From Sphingomonas sp. KRR8 (GTDB lineage Bacteria > Pseudomonadota > Alphaproteobacteria > Sphingomonadales > Sphingomonadaceae), in the NCBI RefSeq assembly GCF_023559245.1, contig NZ_CP097462.1, positions 1,426,001 to 1,490,000 of the forward strand: a stretch of 64,000 bases of DNA, given 5' to 3'. The notes under the pieces were generated by a model that saw only the letters and a program-made list of their open reading frames with translations, did not search any database and was not told the origin of the DNA. This document shows positions 35,239-44,731 of the stretch, one piece after another. Both the position numbers and the translations under genes were made by a program. The stretch's first letter is position 1. Every line of letters starts with the position of its first letter.

Positions 35239-36305
35239 CGCAGCTTGAGGGTCGAAAGACCGGCCAGCGCCAGGATGAAGGCGATGATCCAGAAGCGGAT
35301 CACGACCGTCGGCTCGCTCCACCCCTTATGCTCGAAATGGTGGTGGATCGGCGCCATCAGGAAGACGCGCTTGCCGGTCCGCTTGTAGACCGCGACCTGG
35401 ATGATGACGCTCATCGCCTCGACGACGAACAGCCCGCCCACCACCGCCAGCACGAACTCATGGTGCGTCGCCACCGCCACCGCACCGAGCGCGCCGCCCA
35501 ACGCCAGGCTTCCGGTATCGCCCATGAACACTGCCGCCGGGGGCGCATTGAACCACAGGAACGCCAGGCACGCGCCCACCACCGACAGCAGCAGCACGGT
35601 CAGGTCACCCGTCCCGAGCACATGCGGAATGCCGAGGTAGGTCGCGTACTTCGCATTGCCGACGAGGTAGGCGATCAGCACGAAGGCAAGCGAAGCAATC
35701 ACCACCGGCATGGTCGCCAGCCCATCCAGCCCGTCGGTCAGGTTGACCGCATTGCCGAACGCCACGATCACGAATGCGCCGAACGCCACATAGAACCACG
35801 AAAGATCGGCGACCCACCCCTGCACGAACGGCAGGTAGAGGTGCGTGCCGCTGTGCCGCACCATCAGCCAGGTGGCGAAGCCGGCGATGATGAACTCCAG
35901 CGCCAGCCGCACCTTGCCGGGAATGCCGGCGTGATGCGCCTTCTTCACCTTGTCATAGTCGTCGAGGAAACCAATCGCGCCGAAGCCCAGCGTCACCAGC
36001 AGGCAGGCCCAGACGTAAGGATTGCCAAGGTCCATCCACAGCAGCACCGAGACGGTCACGCTGGTGAGGATCAATAGCCCGCCCATGGTCGGCGTCCCCC
36101 GCTTGGCGAGGTGGGTCTGCGGTCCGTCGGCGCGGATCGGCTGCCCCTTGCCCTGCCGCACGCGCAGCCAGTTGATGAACCACGGCCCGAGCACCAGTCC
36201 GATGAACAAGGCGGTCGCGGTGGCCGCGCCGGCCCGAAAGCTGATGTAGCGGATGAGGTTGAGGAGACCGGGGAAGCCCAGCGCTTCGGCGAAGATATAA
36301 AGCAT
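35235..36305 (-). CDS. mraY: Phospho-MurNAc-pentapeptide transferase
   Basis: A 356-residue polytopic enzyme that makes lipid I. Motifs [47 protein letters not shown] and the histidine loop [20 protein letters not shown] are present, with about ten helices. The ATG shares one base with the murF stop (TAATG) and the gene ends in a GTGA overlap with murD. Confidence 0.96.
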   Translation of the reverse strand: MLYIFAEALGFPGLLNLIRYISFRAGAATATALFIGLVLGPWFINWLRVRQGKGQPIRADGPQTHLAKRGTPTMGGLLILTSVTVSVLLWMDLGNPYVWACLLVTLGFGAIGFLDDYDKVKKAHHAGIPGKVRLALEFIIAGFATWLMVRHSGTHLYLPFVQGWVADLSWFYVAFGAFVIVAFGNAVNLTDGLDGLATMPVVIASLAFVLIAYLVGNAKYATYLGIPHVLGTGDLTVLLLSVVGACLAFLWFNAPPAAVFMGDTGSLALGGALGAVAVATHHEFVLAVVGGLFVVEAMSVIIQVAVYKRTGKRVFLMAPIHHHFEHKGWSEPTVVIRFWIIAFILALAGLSTLKLR

Positions 36306-37702
36306 TAGGGCTTGAACCCCTTTCCGGGTGCGGCCCCTGCCACTCGCTCGACCAGTTTTGCAAGGCCGACTCCGTTGGACGCCTTGACCAGAACCGCGTC
36401 GCCGGGGCGCAGCCGCTCAAGCAGGGCCGCGGTCGCCGCCGTCGCGTCGGCAACGCGGGTCACGGCCAGCTGGCCGGCAAGCTCCCGCTCCAACGGAGCG
36501 GTGGCATCCCCCACCAGGATCAGCTCGTCGACCTTGTTCGCCAGCACCGGATGCGCCAGCCCGGCATGCTCGCGGTCGCTATGCTCGCCCAGCTCCAGCA
36601 TGGTGCCGAGCACCGCCAGCCGCCGCCCCGTGACCGGCTCGGCCGCCAAATTCTTCAACGTCGCGGCCATGCTCGCCGGATTGGCGTTGTAGCTTTCGTC
36701 GATCAGCAGCGCCTCGCCGCCGTCCACCGCAACCCTGTGCCGTTCGCCGCGGCCCTTGATCCCGCCCATATCGCCGAGCGCCAGACCCGCGGCCGCCACG
36801 TCGGCGCCCAGCGCTTCCACGGCCGTCAGAACCGCCAGGCTGTTCGACACCCAGTGATCGCCGGGCTGTGCAATCGTGTAGGTCAGTTCCGCCTCGAGCA
36901 GCCGCGCCGTGACCAGGCTTCCGCCATGGCCGGAACGAACCGCGTGCAGGGCGGTCACATCCGCGTCCCCCGAACCGAAGGTGACCACCAGCCCCGCATG
37001 CCGGCGGACCGCCTCGACCAGGCGGCTCCGGTAGGGCGTGTCTTCCGGGACGATAGCGACACCGTCGGGTTCTAGCCCTTGTGCGATCTCGGCCTTGGCG
37101 TCGGCGATGGCCTCCATGGATCCGAGGTTCTCGATATGCGCCGGCGCGATGGCGGTGATCAGGGTGACATGCGGGCGCACCAGCCGGGTCAGCGCGGCGA
37201 TCTCGCCGGCATGGTTCATTCCCATCTCGAACACGCCATAGACGCTGTCGCGGGGCATTCGGGCAAGGCTCAGTGGCACTCCCGTGTGATTGTTGTAGCT
37301 CTTGAGCGAGCGGTGGACCCGGCCTGAGTGCCGCCGGGAGAGCGCTGCGGCGAGCGCTTCCTTGGTTCCGGTCTTGCCAACGGAACCGGTTACCCCAACC
37401 ACCTTGCCCTGCATCCGTGCGCGGGCGACAACGGCCAAGCCGGTCAGTGCCTGCGCGACATCGTTCACCAGCACGTGTGGACCGTCCACGGGCCGGCTGA
37501 CCAGTGCGCCCGACGCACCGGCCGCGAAGGCTCTCTCTACAAAGTCGTGCCCGTCGGCGACTGTTCCCGGCATGGCGACGAACAGCCAGCCCGGCTCCAC
37601 CTCGCGGCTGTCGAAGGTGACGCCCGTCGCCTCGAAGCTGGCTGAGGCACGCCCACCCGTCGCTTCCTCAATCTCGCGGGAGGTCCATAGCGGCGGCGTC
37701 AC
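36305..37702 (-). CDS. murF: UDP-MurNAc-tripeptide--D-Ala-D-Ala ligase
   Basis: A 465-residue Mur ligase completing the pentapeptide. The ATP loop is [55 protein letters not shown] and [14 protein letters not shown] are family blocks. The GTG at 37702 ([17 protein letters not shown]) overlaps the murE stop as GTGA and is preferred over the start three codons earlier. Confidence 0.95.
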   Translation of the reverse strand: MTPPLWTSREIEEATGGRASASFEATGVTFDSREVEPGWLFVAMPGTVADGHDFVERAFAAGASGALVSRPVDGPHVLVNDVAQALTGLAVVARARMQGKVVGVTGSVGKTGTKEALAAALSRRHSGRVHRSLKSYNNHTGVPLSLARMPRDSVYGVFEMGMNHAGEIAALTRLVRPHVTLITAIAPAHIENLGSMEAIADAKAEIAQGLEPDGVAIVPEDTPYRSRLVEAVRRHAGLVVTFGSGDADVTALHAVRSGHGGSLVTARLLEAELTYTIAQPGDHWVSNSLAVLTAVEALGADVAAAGLALGDMGGIKGRGERHRVAVDGGEALLIDESYNANPASMAATLKNLAAEPVTGRRLAVLGTMLELGEHSDREHAGLAHPVLANKVDELILVGDATAPLERELAGQLAVTRVADATAATAALLERLRPGDAVLVKASNGVGLAKLVERVAGAAPGKGFKP

Positions 37703-39114
37703 GCAGCGCACTCGCGCGCGACCTGCGCGTCGTCGAACGGCAGGCTGCTCTCGCCAATAATCTGCACGGTTTCATGTCCCTTGCCGGCGAGCAGGATGAT
37801 GTCGGCCTTGCCGGCTTCGGCGATCGCCGCGGCGATGGCGTCACGGCGACCACCAATCTCGCGCGCGCCCGGTGCGCCGGCGACCACCTCGGCGCGGATC
37901 TTGGCCGGATCTTCGCTGCGCGGATTGTCGTCGGTGACAATCACCAGATCGCTGAAGCGTGCCGCAACCGCGCCCATCTCCGGCCGCTTGCCCTCGTCGC
38001 GGTCGCCGCCGGCGCCGAACACGGTGATGAGCCGACCTTCGACATGCGGCCGAAGCGCGGCGATGGCGGCCTCCAGCGCGTCGGGCGTGTGCGCATAATC
38101 GACATAGACCGGCGCTCCGGCGCGAGTGATCACCGCCCTCTCAAGCCGGCCGCGCACCGGGCTCAGGCGCGCCATTCCCGAGAAAGTCGTCGCCCACTCA
38201 CCGCCGGTGACCAGCACCAGTCCCGCCGCCGTCAGAACGTTGGCCGCCTGATAGGCCCCGATCAGCGGCAGCTTGAGCAGCTGCCTCTTGCCGGCATGAA
38301 CCAGGTCCAGCTGCTGCCCCAGCGCACTTGGCCGTTGGGCAGCCAGGTCGATCAGCGTCCCGCCGGGGCCGACCGTCTCGACCTTCAGCCCGCGCCGCTT
38401 GGCGCGCAGCACGACCTCGTCGCTCTTCGGATCGCCGGTCCAGACGACCGCCACTCCGTCGACGTCGACGACCCGTTCGAACAGCGCCATCTTGGCCTCA
38501 AAATAGGCGTCCATAGTGCCGTGGTAATCGAGGTGATCGCGGGAGAAGTTGGTGAATGCCGCGGCCCGAACCGGCAGCCCCTCGGTCCGATATTGATCAA
38601 GGCCATGGCTCGACGCCTCATAAGCGACATGGCTGATGCCCATGGTCTTGAGGCCGGACATGTTGTGCAAGAAGGTGACGATGTCGGGCGTGGTCAGCCC
38701 CGTCTTTACCTGGTCGTCGGCGGTGGTCACGCCCAACGTCCCGACCGACGCCGAGCGGTGTCCGGCCATGCGCCACAACTGGCGCGTCATCTCCACCGTT
38801 GAGGTCTTGCCGTTGGTCCCGGTGACTGCGACCGTCACCTCCGGATAAGGCGCGAAGAAGCGAGCGGCGAGCAAAGCGAAACGCCGCCGCGGCTCCTCGT
38901 CCGCCAGGTGCAGCGCGCCTTCGACGCGGGCCTCGGGCCGGGCGATCACCGCAATCGCGCCGCGCTCGATTGCCTCGGGGATGAAGTCCTCGCCGTTACG
39001 GGTGCTGCCCTGGAAGGCGCCGAACACGGTGCCGGACACCACCTTTCGGTGATCGATCGCGAAGCCGCTGATCTCTTGCGCGCTCGCCTCGGGCAAGATG
39101 TCCGACAGCCGCAC
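37699..39114 (-). CDS. murE: UDP-MurNAc-tripeptide synthetase
   Basis: A 471-residue Mur ligase adding the third stem residue. The ATP loop is VAVTGTNGKTSTVEM and FTNFSRDHLDYHGTMDAYFE is the central block. The motif DDNPR (in VIVTDDNPRSEDPA) is the one that selects meso-diaminopimelate, so the wall is expected to be DAP type. It starts at GTG, 6 bases after ftsI, one of the few non-overlapping junctions in the cluster. Confidence 0.95.
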   Translation of the reverse strand: MRLSDILPEASAQEISGFAIDHRKVVSGTVFGAFQGSTRNGEDFIPEAIERGAIAVIARPEARVEGALHLADEEPRRRFALLAARFFAPYPEVTVAVTGTNGKTSTVEMTRQLWRMAGHRSASVGTLGVTTADDQVKTGLTTPDIVTFLHNMSGLKTMGISHVAYEASSHGLDQYRTEGLPVRAAAFTNFSRDHLDYHGTMDAYFEAKMALFERVVDVDGVAVVWTGDPKSDEVVLRAKRRGLKVETVGPGGTLIDLAAQRPSALGQQLDLVHAGKRQLLKLPLIGAYQAANVLTAAGLVLVTGGEWATTFSGMARLSPVRGRLERAVITRAGAPVYVDYAHTPDALEAAIAALRPHVEGRLITVFGAGGDRDEGKRPEMGAVAARFSDLVIVTDDNPRSEDPAKIRAEVVAGAPGAREIGGRRDAIAAAIAEAGKADIILLAGKGHETVQIIGESSLPFDDAQVARECAA

Positions 39115-39120
39115 CGGCGC

Positions 39121-40827
39121 TTACTTCTTCTCGTGAACGAAGGGCATCACCTCGGCCATGTTCGCATCGCGCTTGAGGTCCGGGCGGACACCCAGCATCG
39201 GGGCGATCCGCGCCACCGTCTTGCCGAAGGTCGGCGCCGAGTTCCAGCCGGCCGTGCGAAAACCGAATGTGGTGGCGGTCGCCTTGGGCTCATCCAGCAT
39301 CACCACCATGGCATAGCGCGGCTCGTCCATCGGGAATACGCCGGCGAAGCTGGTGACGTTCTGGCCCGTCTTGGAATAGTGGCCGTTGACGATCTTCTCG
39401 GCGGTGCCGGTCTTGCCGCCCACGCGATAGCCCGGCGCATCGGCCTGCTTGCCGGTACCCTTGGTCACGACCAGCCGGAGCAGCGCCCGCATCTTGTAGC
39501 TGGTCTCTTCGCTGAACACGCGGTGCCCCGGTGCGACCGGATGGTCCGGCCCGACCTTGAGCAGTGTCGGCGCATGGAACACGCCGCCGTTGAACAGGGT
39601 CGCGTAACCGGTCGCCAGATGCAGCGGCGACACCGCGATCGAGTGGCCGAAGCCGACCGTCATCACGTCCAGCGGAGTCCAGTCGCGCGGATAGAGCGGG
39701 CGCCCCTTTTCTCTCAATTCGAACGGCATCGGATCAAGGAAGCCCATCGCCTTTAGATAGCGCTTCTGGTCGGTTGCACCGACCTGCGCGGCGATCTGGG
39801 CGGTGCCGATGTTGGAGCTTTCCTCCATGATCTCGGCGACCGAACACTCACGCCCGAACGGATGGGTATCGGTAATGGTCCGGCCATAGGCCTTGAGCGC
39901 CAGCGGGCAATTATAGATCTGCCCCATCGAACGGACCTTGCCCGTTTCCAAGGCCATCGCGACCGTGAACGGCTTGAAGGTCGAGCCCAGCTCCCACACG
40001 CCCTGGGTCGCGCGGTTGAAGCGCGCCTCATTGTCGGCGTTGCCGGCGACATTGGGGTTGAGCTGCGGCAAGGAGGCCATGGCCATCACCTCGCCGGTGT
40101 GGATGTCGATGATGACGCCGGCGGCACCCAGCGCCGAGAAGGTCGCCTTGGCGTCCAGCAGCTCATGCTCGAGCGCCTGCTGAACCGCGCTGTTGATCGA
40201 CAGCACCAGCGGCTTGCCGCGCGTGTTCGGGTTGGTCAGCGTCTCGTCGAACGCCCGCTCCATCCCCGCCGCGCCATGGCCGTCGATGTCGGTGAAGCCG
40301 AGCACGTGGGCAGCCAGGTCGGTCTGCGGATAGAGGCGGTCTGGCTCGCGGCTCAACGCCAGCCCCGGTTCGCCCAGCGCATTGATCTGCTCCACCAGGC
40401 TCGGCGACGCGCGGCGGCGGATGTAGATGAACGGCTTGTCCGACCGCAGCAGCTGAAGCCAGCCGGCCGCATCGTGCTCTGGCATCAGCGCGGCCATCTT
40501 GCGGGCGAGGTCGAGCTTGTCGCCGATCACCTTGGTCGGCTGAATGGCAATGGTCCACGCGTCGATGGTCCGGGCCAGCGGCTCACCGTTGCGGTCGACG
40601 ATGTCGCCGCGGGCGGGGACCAGCGCCGTCACCATGCCCTTGCGGCCGGCGTGATCGCCGAACGCCGCCAGGTACATCAGCCGCAATACGATTAGCGTGA
40701 TGATGCCGCCGTACAGCAGCATTCCAAACATCAGCCGCTGGTGCATCACCGCAAGCGTTTGCCGCCGCTGGCCAACCAGGCGGAGCCGCTCGGGCCGGGC
40801 GACGAGAGCGGGGGTCGGCGCGTTCAT
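39121..40827 (-). CDS. ftsI: Septal peptidoglycan transpeptidase FtsI (PBP3)
   Basis: A 568-residue class B penicillin-binding protein with a membrane helix at about residues 32-54, a pedestal domain and a transpeptidase domain. Catalytic motifs are S282-T-F-K285, S337-S-N339 and K472-T-G474. RGDIVDRNGEPLA at about 73-85 is the conserved first pedestal motif. It works with FtsW. It overlaps ftsL by 4 bases. Confidence 0.96.
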   Translation of the reverse strand: MNAPTPALVARPERLRLVGQRRQTLAVMHQRLMFGMLLYGGIITLIVLRLMYLAAFGDHAGRKGMVTALVPARGDIVDRNGEPLARTIDAWTIAIQPTKVIGDKLDLARKMAALMPEHDAAGWLQLLRSDKPFIYIRRRASPSLVEQINALGEPGLALSREPDRLYPQTDLAAHVLGFTDIDGHGAAGMERAFDETLTNPNTRGKPLVLSINSAVQQALEHELLDAKATFSALGAAGVIIDIHTGEVMAMASLPQLNPNVAGNADNEARFNRATQGVWELGSTFKPFTVAMALETGKVRSMGQIYNCPLALKAYGRTITDTHPFGRECSVAEIMEESSNIGTAQIAAQVGATDQKRYLKAMGFLDPMPFELREKGRPLYPRDWTPLDVMTVGFGHSIAVSPLHLATGYATLFNGGVFHAPTLLKVGPDHPVAPGHRVFSEETSYKMRALLRLVVTKGTGKQADAPGYRVGGKTGTAEKIVNGHYSKTGQNVTSFAGVFPMDEPRYAMVVMLDEPKATATTFGFRTAGWNSAPTFGKTVARIAPMLGVRPDLKRDANMAEVMPFVHEKK

Positions 40828-41525
40828 CGTTCGGTTGCGGCTTCCCTGGACTTTGTCTTGGTGTTCGTAGGCTTGGTGGCGGCGGTGGCGAGCGCCTTGG
40901 GCTTGGGCCGGACACTCGAATCGGCGACCTTGATAACAGGCGACTTGGCTGGCGTCGCAGCCGCAGTCTTGCGAACGACCGGCTTTTCCACAGCTTTCTG
41001 CTTCACTGGCGCGGCGGCCGTTGGCTCGCCAAGGTCACGCCGCAGCCCGGCGACGTGCATCATCTCGGACGGAGAGCTCGGCCGTGGCGCGGGCGCAACG
41101 GCGGTCGTTGGGGCCGGCGTCGGCGCCCTCTGCGCATCGCTGACCGGACCATCGTCGTCGACCACGGGCGCGACATGCTCCGGCGCCTTGGCCGAAGCCA
41201 GCACCACCGGGGCTCCCGGATCCATCGTCTTGTGCGGCGCGGCCAGGGTGGCGAGCTGGAAGCTGCCCTCCAGGAACTGATTGGCCTTGGGCGCCGACAG
41301 CGCCAGCACCTTGACGTTCCACTGCTCCAGCTGGGCCAGCCGCCCGCGCGTGCCGATCTCCGTCTGCAGCAGGCGGATGTCGCGCTGGGCGAGCACGATC
41401 CGGTTCTCGACCTCCTCCAGGTTCGACCGTTCGGCCGCGACCTGCAGGTTGACCATGTAACAACCGAGCGCGGTGGCCGCGATGCCAGCGACCCAGCCGA
41501 CGGACTTGAAGCTCTTGAGGCTCAT
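40824..41525 (-). CDS. ftsL: FtsL-like division protein with long C-terminal extension
   Basis: A 233-residue protein in the ftsL position between rsmH and ftsI. It has one N-terminal helix ([20 protein letters not shown], about 9-28) and a short coiled coil (about 31-70, [20 protein letters not shown]). From about residue 95 there is a long low-complexity tail rich in Ala, Pro, Lys and Thr. Typical FtsL proteins have roughly 100-130 residues, so half of this protein is extra. The identity rests mainly on position, topology and coiled coil. Confidence 0.75.
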   Translation of the reverse strand: MSLKSFKSVGWVAGIAATALGCYMVNLQVAAERSNLEEVENRIVLAQRDIRLLQTEIGTRGRLAQLEQWNVKVLALSAPKANQFLEGSFQLATLAAPHKTMDPGAPVVLASAKAPEHVAPVVDDDGPVSDAQRAPTPAPTTAVAPAPRPSSPSEMMHVAGLRRDLGEPTAAAPVKQKAVEKPVVRKTAAATPAKSPVIKVADSSVRPKPKALATAATKPTNTKTKSREAATER

Positions 41526-42478
41526 GCGGCGAGCTCCTTGCCGGCCGGAGCGTCGGTCCGGACGGCGCTGCGCAGCCGGGCGGACCGGGCGCGCGGATTG
41601 CGGGCGAGTTCGGCGTCGCTAGGCGACACCGGCTTGGCGACATGGGCAAATGTCGGCGCGGGGCCGGTCTGCACGGCGGGCCGGTGGCGCGAGCCGGCCG
41701 GCGTGGCCCCGCTGCGGTCACGCAGGAAACGCTTCACGATACGGTCCTCGAGGGAGTGAAAGGTGACTACCGCCAGCCGGCCGCCCGGACGAAGCACGCG
41801 CTCCGCGGCGCGGAGCCCCTGCTCCAGCTCCTCCAGTTCGGCGTTGAGGTGAATGCGGATGGCCTGGAAGGTGCGGGTCGACGGGTCGGTCTTCATGCCC
41901 GCATGATGGCCCAGGGCCTTGCGGATCACGGCCGCCAGCTCACCCGTGCGGGTCAGCGGACGGGCGGCGACAATGGCGCGGGCCACCGTCCGTGCGCGGG
42001 GTTCCTCGCCATAGTCGCGGATGACCCGGGCGATCTCGGCCTCGTCGGCCTCGTTGAGGAAGTCGGCGGCGGTCTGGCCCGCCTGGCTCATCCGCATGTC
42101 GAGCGGACCATCCTTGGCGAACGAGAAGCCCCGCTCCGCCTGGTCGATCTGCATGGAGGACACGCCGATATCCAGCGTCACGCCGTCGACCGGCGCCAGG
42201 CCGCGCTCCTCGAGCGCCTCGTCCATGCGTGAAAAGCGCTCGTGTATCAGGGTCAGATTGGCGGCAGGGACGAGCGCCGGCCCGTTCGCGATCGCATCCG
42301 GATCGCGATCGAAACCGATCACTCGTCCCGCCCCCGCCCCGAGCAGGGCGCGCGTATAGCCGCCTGCCCCGAACGTGCCGTCGACATGCGTTTCGCCAGG
42401 AACCACGGCGAGCGCAGCGACGACTTCATCAACCAGTACCGGCACGTGGGCCTGAGCGGAGGTGGGGACAGCACTCAC
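41522..42478 (-). CDS. rsmH: 16S rRNA (cytosine-1402-N4) methyltransferase
   Basis: A 318-residue SAM-dependent enzyme (MraW). The SAM-binding motif is [20 protein letters not shown] near residue 35, followed by [29 protein letters not shown] and ARRGFAFKN-like [20 protein letters not shown] are diagnostic. [15 protein letters not shown] lies near the C-terminus. It starts with GTG overlapping the mraZ stop as GTGA. Confidence 0.95.
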   Translation of the reverse strand: MSAVPTSAQAHVPVLVDEVVAALAVVPGETHVDGTFGAGGYTRALLGAGAGRVIGFDRDPDAIANGPALVPAANLTLIHERFSRMDEALEERGLAPVDGVTLDIGVSSMQIDQAERGFSFAKDGPLDMRMSQAGQTAADFLNEADEAEIARVIRDYGEEPRARTVARAIVAARPLTRTGELAAVIRKALGHHAGMKTDPSTRTFQAIRIHLNAELEELEQGLRAAERVLRPGGRLAVVTFHSLEDRIVKRFLRDRSGATPAGSRHRPAVQTGPAPTFAHVAKPVSPSDAELARNPRARSARLRSAVRTDAPAGKELAA

Positions 42479-42966
42479 GCGCTGATCCCCCGCTCTTCGA
42501 GCCGGTAACGGCAGATGTCCTTCAAATCCTCCGGGATATTCTTGTCGTTGAGGAAGGTCTGCGGGTTCCAGATCTGGAATGTCTCGCCCGTGCCCAGGAA
42601 CAGCGCGAGATCCTGGATGCCGCCCTTGCGGCGCATCATTGGCGGCATGAGGATGCGGCCCGAACTGTCGTAGGAAACTTCCTCGCTGGCCGCGAAGGCC
42701 ATCAGATTGCGCTGCTGATATTGCAGCTGCGCCTTGGGATCGGTCTCCTGCTTTTCCAGCAGGCGCTCCAGCTTCTCGTGCTTCAGCGCCGCATAAGCGG
42801 GATCATAGGCGCTCAAGGCGTCGAACTGCTCGTGCTTGGCGAGGACAATGGTGCGGCTGTCGCCCCGGCGCTCGATCACGGTGCGCAGGAAGGCGGGCAC
42901 GGAGACGCGCCCCTTGGCGTCTACCGCATTGAGCGCACTGCCCTGAAACAGGTGCTCCAATGCCAC
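42475..42966 (-). CDS. mraZ: Transcriptional regulator MraZ
   Basis: A 163-residue protein with two SpoVT/AbrB-like repeats. The first contains [16 protein letters not shown] and the second [20 protein letters not shown], both matching the DxxGR motif. MraZ binds tandem TGGG boxes and represses its own operon in E. coli; four such boxes with 10-bp spacing lie upstream at 43101-43134. The start is GTG at 42966. It is the first gene of the dcw cluster. Confidence 0.94.
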   Translation of the reverse strand: MALEHLFQGSALNAVDAKGRVSVPAFLRTVIERRGDSRTIVLAKHEQFDALSAYDPAYAALKHEKLERLLEKQETDPKAQLQYQQRNLMAFAASEEVSYDSSGRILMPPMMRRKGGIQDLALFLGTGETFQIWNPQTFLNDKNIPEDLKDICRYRLEERGISA

Positions 42967-43100
42967 TGCGCAACCACTCCCGCCGCGCTGGGCAAAGCTT
43001 CCCTGTTCGCCGGATGCACGGGGTTAACGTGCGCTCCGACGCCCTAGTGACCGAATGATGGTCAGCCCCGCGCTGGGGATGTGTGTAACGCGGGTGGAGA

Positions 43101-43134
43101 TGGGTAGCAATGGGATTCGATGGGATTTCATGGG
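43101..43134 (+). promoter_or_regulatory. MraZ operator: four TGGG boxes at 10-bp period
   Basis: TGGG begins at 43101, 43111, 43121 and 43131, each followed by six other bases, so the boxes fall on the same face of the helix. A degenerate fifth box (CGGG) sits in phase at 43091. The layout matches the TGGGN-N5 repeats bound by E. coli MraZ. The boxes read on the strand opposite to mraZ and lie about 135-165 bases upstream of its start. Confidence 0.8.
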
Positions 43135-43205
43135 CAATGATGCGTTTTGGCGGATTTCTGCGGCGCGAAAGGCACAATCCACGCCGTCCACAGGCGCGGA
43201 TTTGA

Positions 43206-43238
43206 TGTGTGGGAAGCTGTGGATAACCCTGTGTGGAA
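43206..43238 (+). promoter_or_regulatory. DnaA box with two flanking TGTG-type repeats
   Basis: TGTGGATAA at 43218-43226 is the exact complement of the DnaA box TTATCCACA. Related nonamers TGTGTGGGA (43206-43214) and TGTGTGGAA (43230-43238) flank it at 12-base intervals. The group lies upstream of the MraZ boxes in the dcw promoter region. Confidence 0.5.
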
Positions 43239-43253
43239 GGGACTCGGGGGCGG

Positions 43254-43928
43254 TTAGTGGTTCAACGAGACAAGCATTCCGACCATGGCCGCGGGACCGC
43301 CCGGAAGCCGCAGGAAATCGGCATCGGCGACCACCAGCGCCCATCCCTTCCCCAATCGGCATTCGGCCGAGCGCTTGTCCACAGCGACCTTGCACGATCC
43401 GTCGACCCTGCTCAGGGTGCCGGCACTGTCACTCTGCACCGCCTCACCCGCAACGGAGAAACCCACCATCGCCGAAGCGCCGGGGGCTGGAGCCTCGCTC
43501 CGCAGCCCCCAGTGCGCCAGCAGCCCGGTGTCGGCGAAGGCGTAGGGCGGGCGCTGTCTGTCCCCCAGCGGCAGATCACTCGGCCAGGTCAGCCGCGGGT
43601 CCGCCAGCAGCAGCAGCCTTCCCCCGCCGCGAACCCAGGCGTCGAGTGCGACCAGCCGCTCGGGCGTGAGCGCTCGCGGCTGCGCGGCGAGCAGCAGCCC
43701 GCGCGGCGCAAGCGCTTCGGGTCCGTCGATCAGCTTGACGCGATATCCCTGTTCAAGTGCCGCCATCACCGGCGACTTCGGCGCTTCGAGGGTGAAACTT
43801 TCACCAAAAGCGATCGGCAATCCGGTCAGCAGGTAGACGGTTGCCCGCGGCTCGGCCGGAGCCGCCGTCTGCTCACGGCAGCCTCCCGCCACCAGCAGGA
43901 AAAGTCCCGCCGCAACCGCCCGGATCAC
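43254..43928 (-). CDS. Predicted lipoprotein with DUF4350/GldG-like domain
   Basis: A 224-residue protein starting MIRAVAAGLFLLVAGGCREQ, a lipoprotein-like signal with the cysteine at residue 17 in a slightly irregular lipobox. The body has the pattern of a glutamine-amidotransferase-like fold seen in DUF4350 and GldG C-terminal domains (ALDAWVRGGGRLLLLADPRL at about 91-110, and KGWALVVADADFL near the end). No catalytic residues are evident. It follows a 71-residue membrane protein with a 4-base overlap and precedes the mraZ control region. Confidence 0.55.
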   Translation of the reverse strand: MIRAVAAGLFLLVAGGCREQTAAPAEPRATVYLLTGLPIAFGESFTLEAPKSPVMAALEQGYRVKLIDGPEALAPRGLLLAAQPRALTPERLVALDAWVRGGGRLLLLADPRLTWPSDLPLGDRQRPPYAFADTGLLAHWGLRSEAPAPGASAMVGFSVAGEAVQSDSAGTLSRVDGSCKVAVDKRSAECRLGKGWALVVADADFLRLPGGPAAMVGMLVSLNH

Positions 43929-44140
43929 TTGGGTTTGGAGCTGTTCTGCGCCCGGTTCTCGTCCGGGTTCTGGCCGGGCGCAACACCCAGTTCGCTAAGG
44001 GGATCGCTGGGCGCGGCGGCGTTGACGGCGTTGGCCTCAGGCTCCCCGCTGCTGCGCACAATGGCAGTGCCGAGCAGCACGATCAGGAAGACGAGAGCAA
44101 GCCCCGTCAGGCCATAACGGATGCGCTGCATGCTATCCAA
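43925..44140 (-). CDS. Small single-pass membrane protein, 71 residues
   Basis: One hydrophobic helix at about residues 9-28 (YGLTGLALVFLIVLLGTAIV), followed by a hydrophilic tail rich in Pro, Asn and Ala. I do not recognise a family. The start could be at 44140 or three codons later (MQRIRYG). It is divergent from a lipoprotein gene and overlaps the next gene by 4 bases, so the two are probably co-expressed. Confidence 0.65.
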   Translation of the reverse strand: MDSMQRIRYGLTGLALVFLIVLLGTAIVRSSGEPEANAVNAAAPSDPLSELGVAPGQNPDENRAQNSSKPK

Positions 44141-44260
44141 TGCCAGCTTGTATCCCTCCCCCAGACGATCGAAAGCCTATGCCCGTTCTAGGGGCTTTGC
44201 AAACCTGCTGTCGTCAAACGGCCATTGACGGTTCATCTCGCAGCCGCAAAAGGCGCAAAC

Positions 44261-44605
44261 ATGAACCGCAAACTCATCCTCCTTCCGATCGCTGCGGCCT
44301 TGGCTGTCAGCGCCTGCAACAGCAGCGACCACAACCTCGTGGACAATGGTCCGCCGGATCCCATGGCGAATGAGCTTAAGAATGCTCCGCCGGTGGAGCT
44401 GCCGCCGGCGATCACCGCCAGCAAGGTCTACCGCTGCAAGGACAACAGCCTGGTCTACATCGACTGGCTCAGCAACGGCGCGGCCCGCGTCAAGAAGAAC
44501 AAGACGGACGCCACCGGCACCGACATCCCCGCCGGTTCGGCCGACATCAAGGGCGACGCCAAGGCTCCGACGATCACCTACAAGGGTCAGAGCTGCAAGG
44601 GCTGA
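44261..44605 (+). CDS. Small lipoprotein of unknown function
   Basis: A 114-residue protein with the signal MNRKLILLPIAAALAVSACN, the lipobox being AVSAC with cysteine at residue 19. The mature part includes YRCKDNSLVYIDWLSNGAAR and ends TYKGQSCKG. The two mature cysteines could form a disulfide. It resembles small MliC-like or unnamed alphaproteobacterial lipoproteins but I cannot assign it. The ATG at 44261 is preferred to an upstream start that would disrupt the signal. Confidence 0.75.
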   Translation: MNRKLILLPIAAALAVSACNSSDHNLVDNGPPDPMANELKNAPPVELPPAITASKVYRCKDNSLVYIDWLSNGAARVKKNKTDATGTDIPAGSADIKGDAKAPTITYKGQSCKG

Positions 44606-44619
44606 GCCTGAGCCGCCAA

Positions 44620-44731
44620 AGCTAAGCCGCGCTTAGCTGAGACGGCGAAGGCCGGCCGACAGGTCGCGAAGAGAGCCTGACCGACGGCCCGGGATTTACT
44701 TCCGTGAAGGCCTTCCCGAAGAACCACTGAC
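44620..44731 (+). ncRNA. Branched RNA-like structure between lipoprotein gene and purL
   Basis: A hairpin AGCTAAGC/GCTTAGCT (44620-44638) is followed by a three-way junction. P1 is GAAGGCC/GGCCTTC (44647-44653 with 44709-44715). P2-P3 is GGCCG/CGGCC (44654-44658 with 44685-44689) continuing as CAGGT/GCCTG (44660-44664 with 44675-44679). P4 is CGGGA/TTCCG (44690-44694 with 44100-numbered bases 44700-44704). An intrinsic terminator follows. It may be a 3'-UTR element, an sRNA or a leader for purL. No match to purine or ZTP riboswitch cores was seen. Confidence 0.4.

Noticed and set aside
34189..35388. Plus-strand frame of about 400 codons
   Set aside because: Antisense to murD, with no recognisable domain and Arg/His-rich composition typical of shadows.
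43091..43134. CRISPR or simple repeat array
   Set aside because: Units are only 10 bp, with 4 conserved bases; the MraZ operator explains them.
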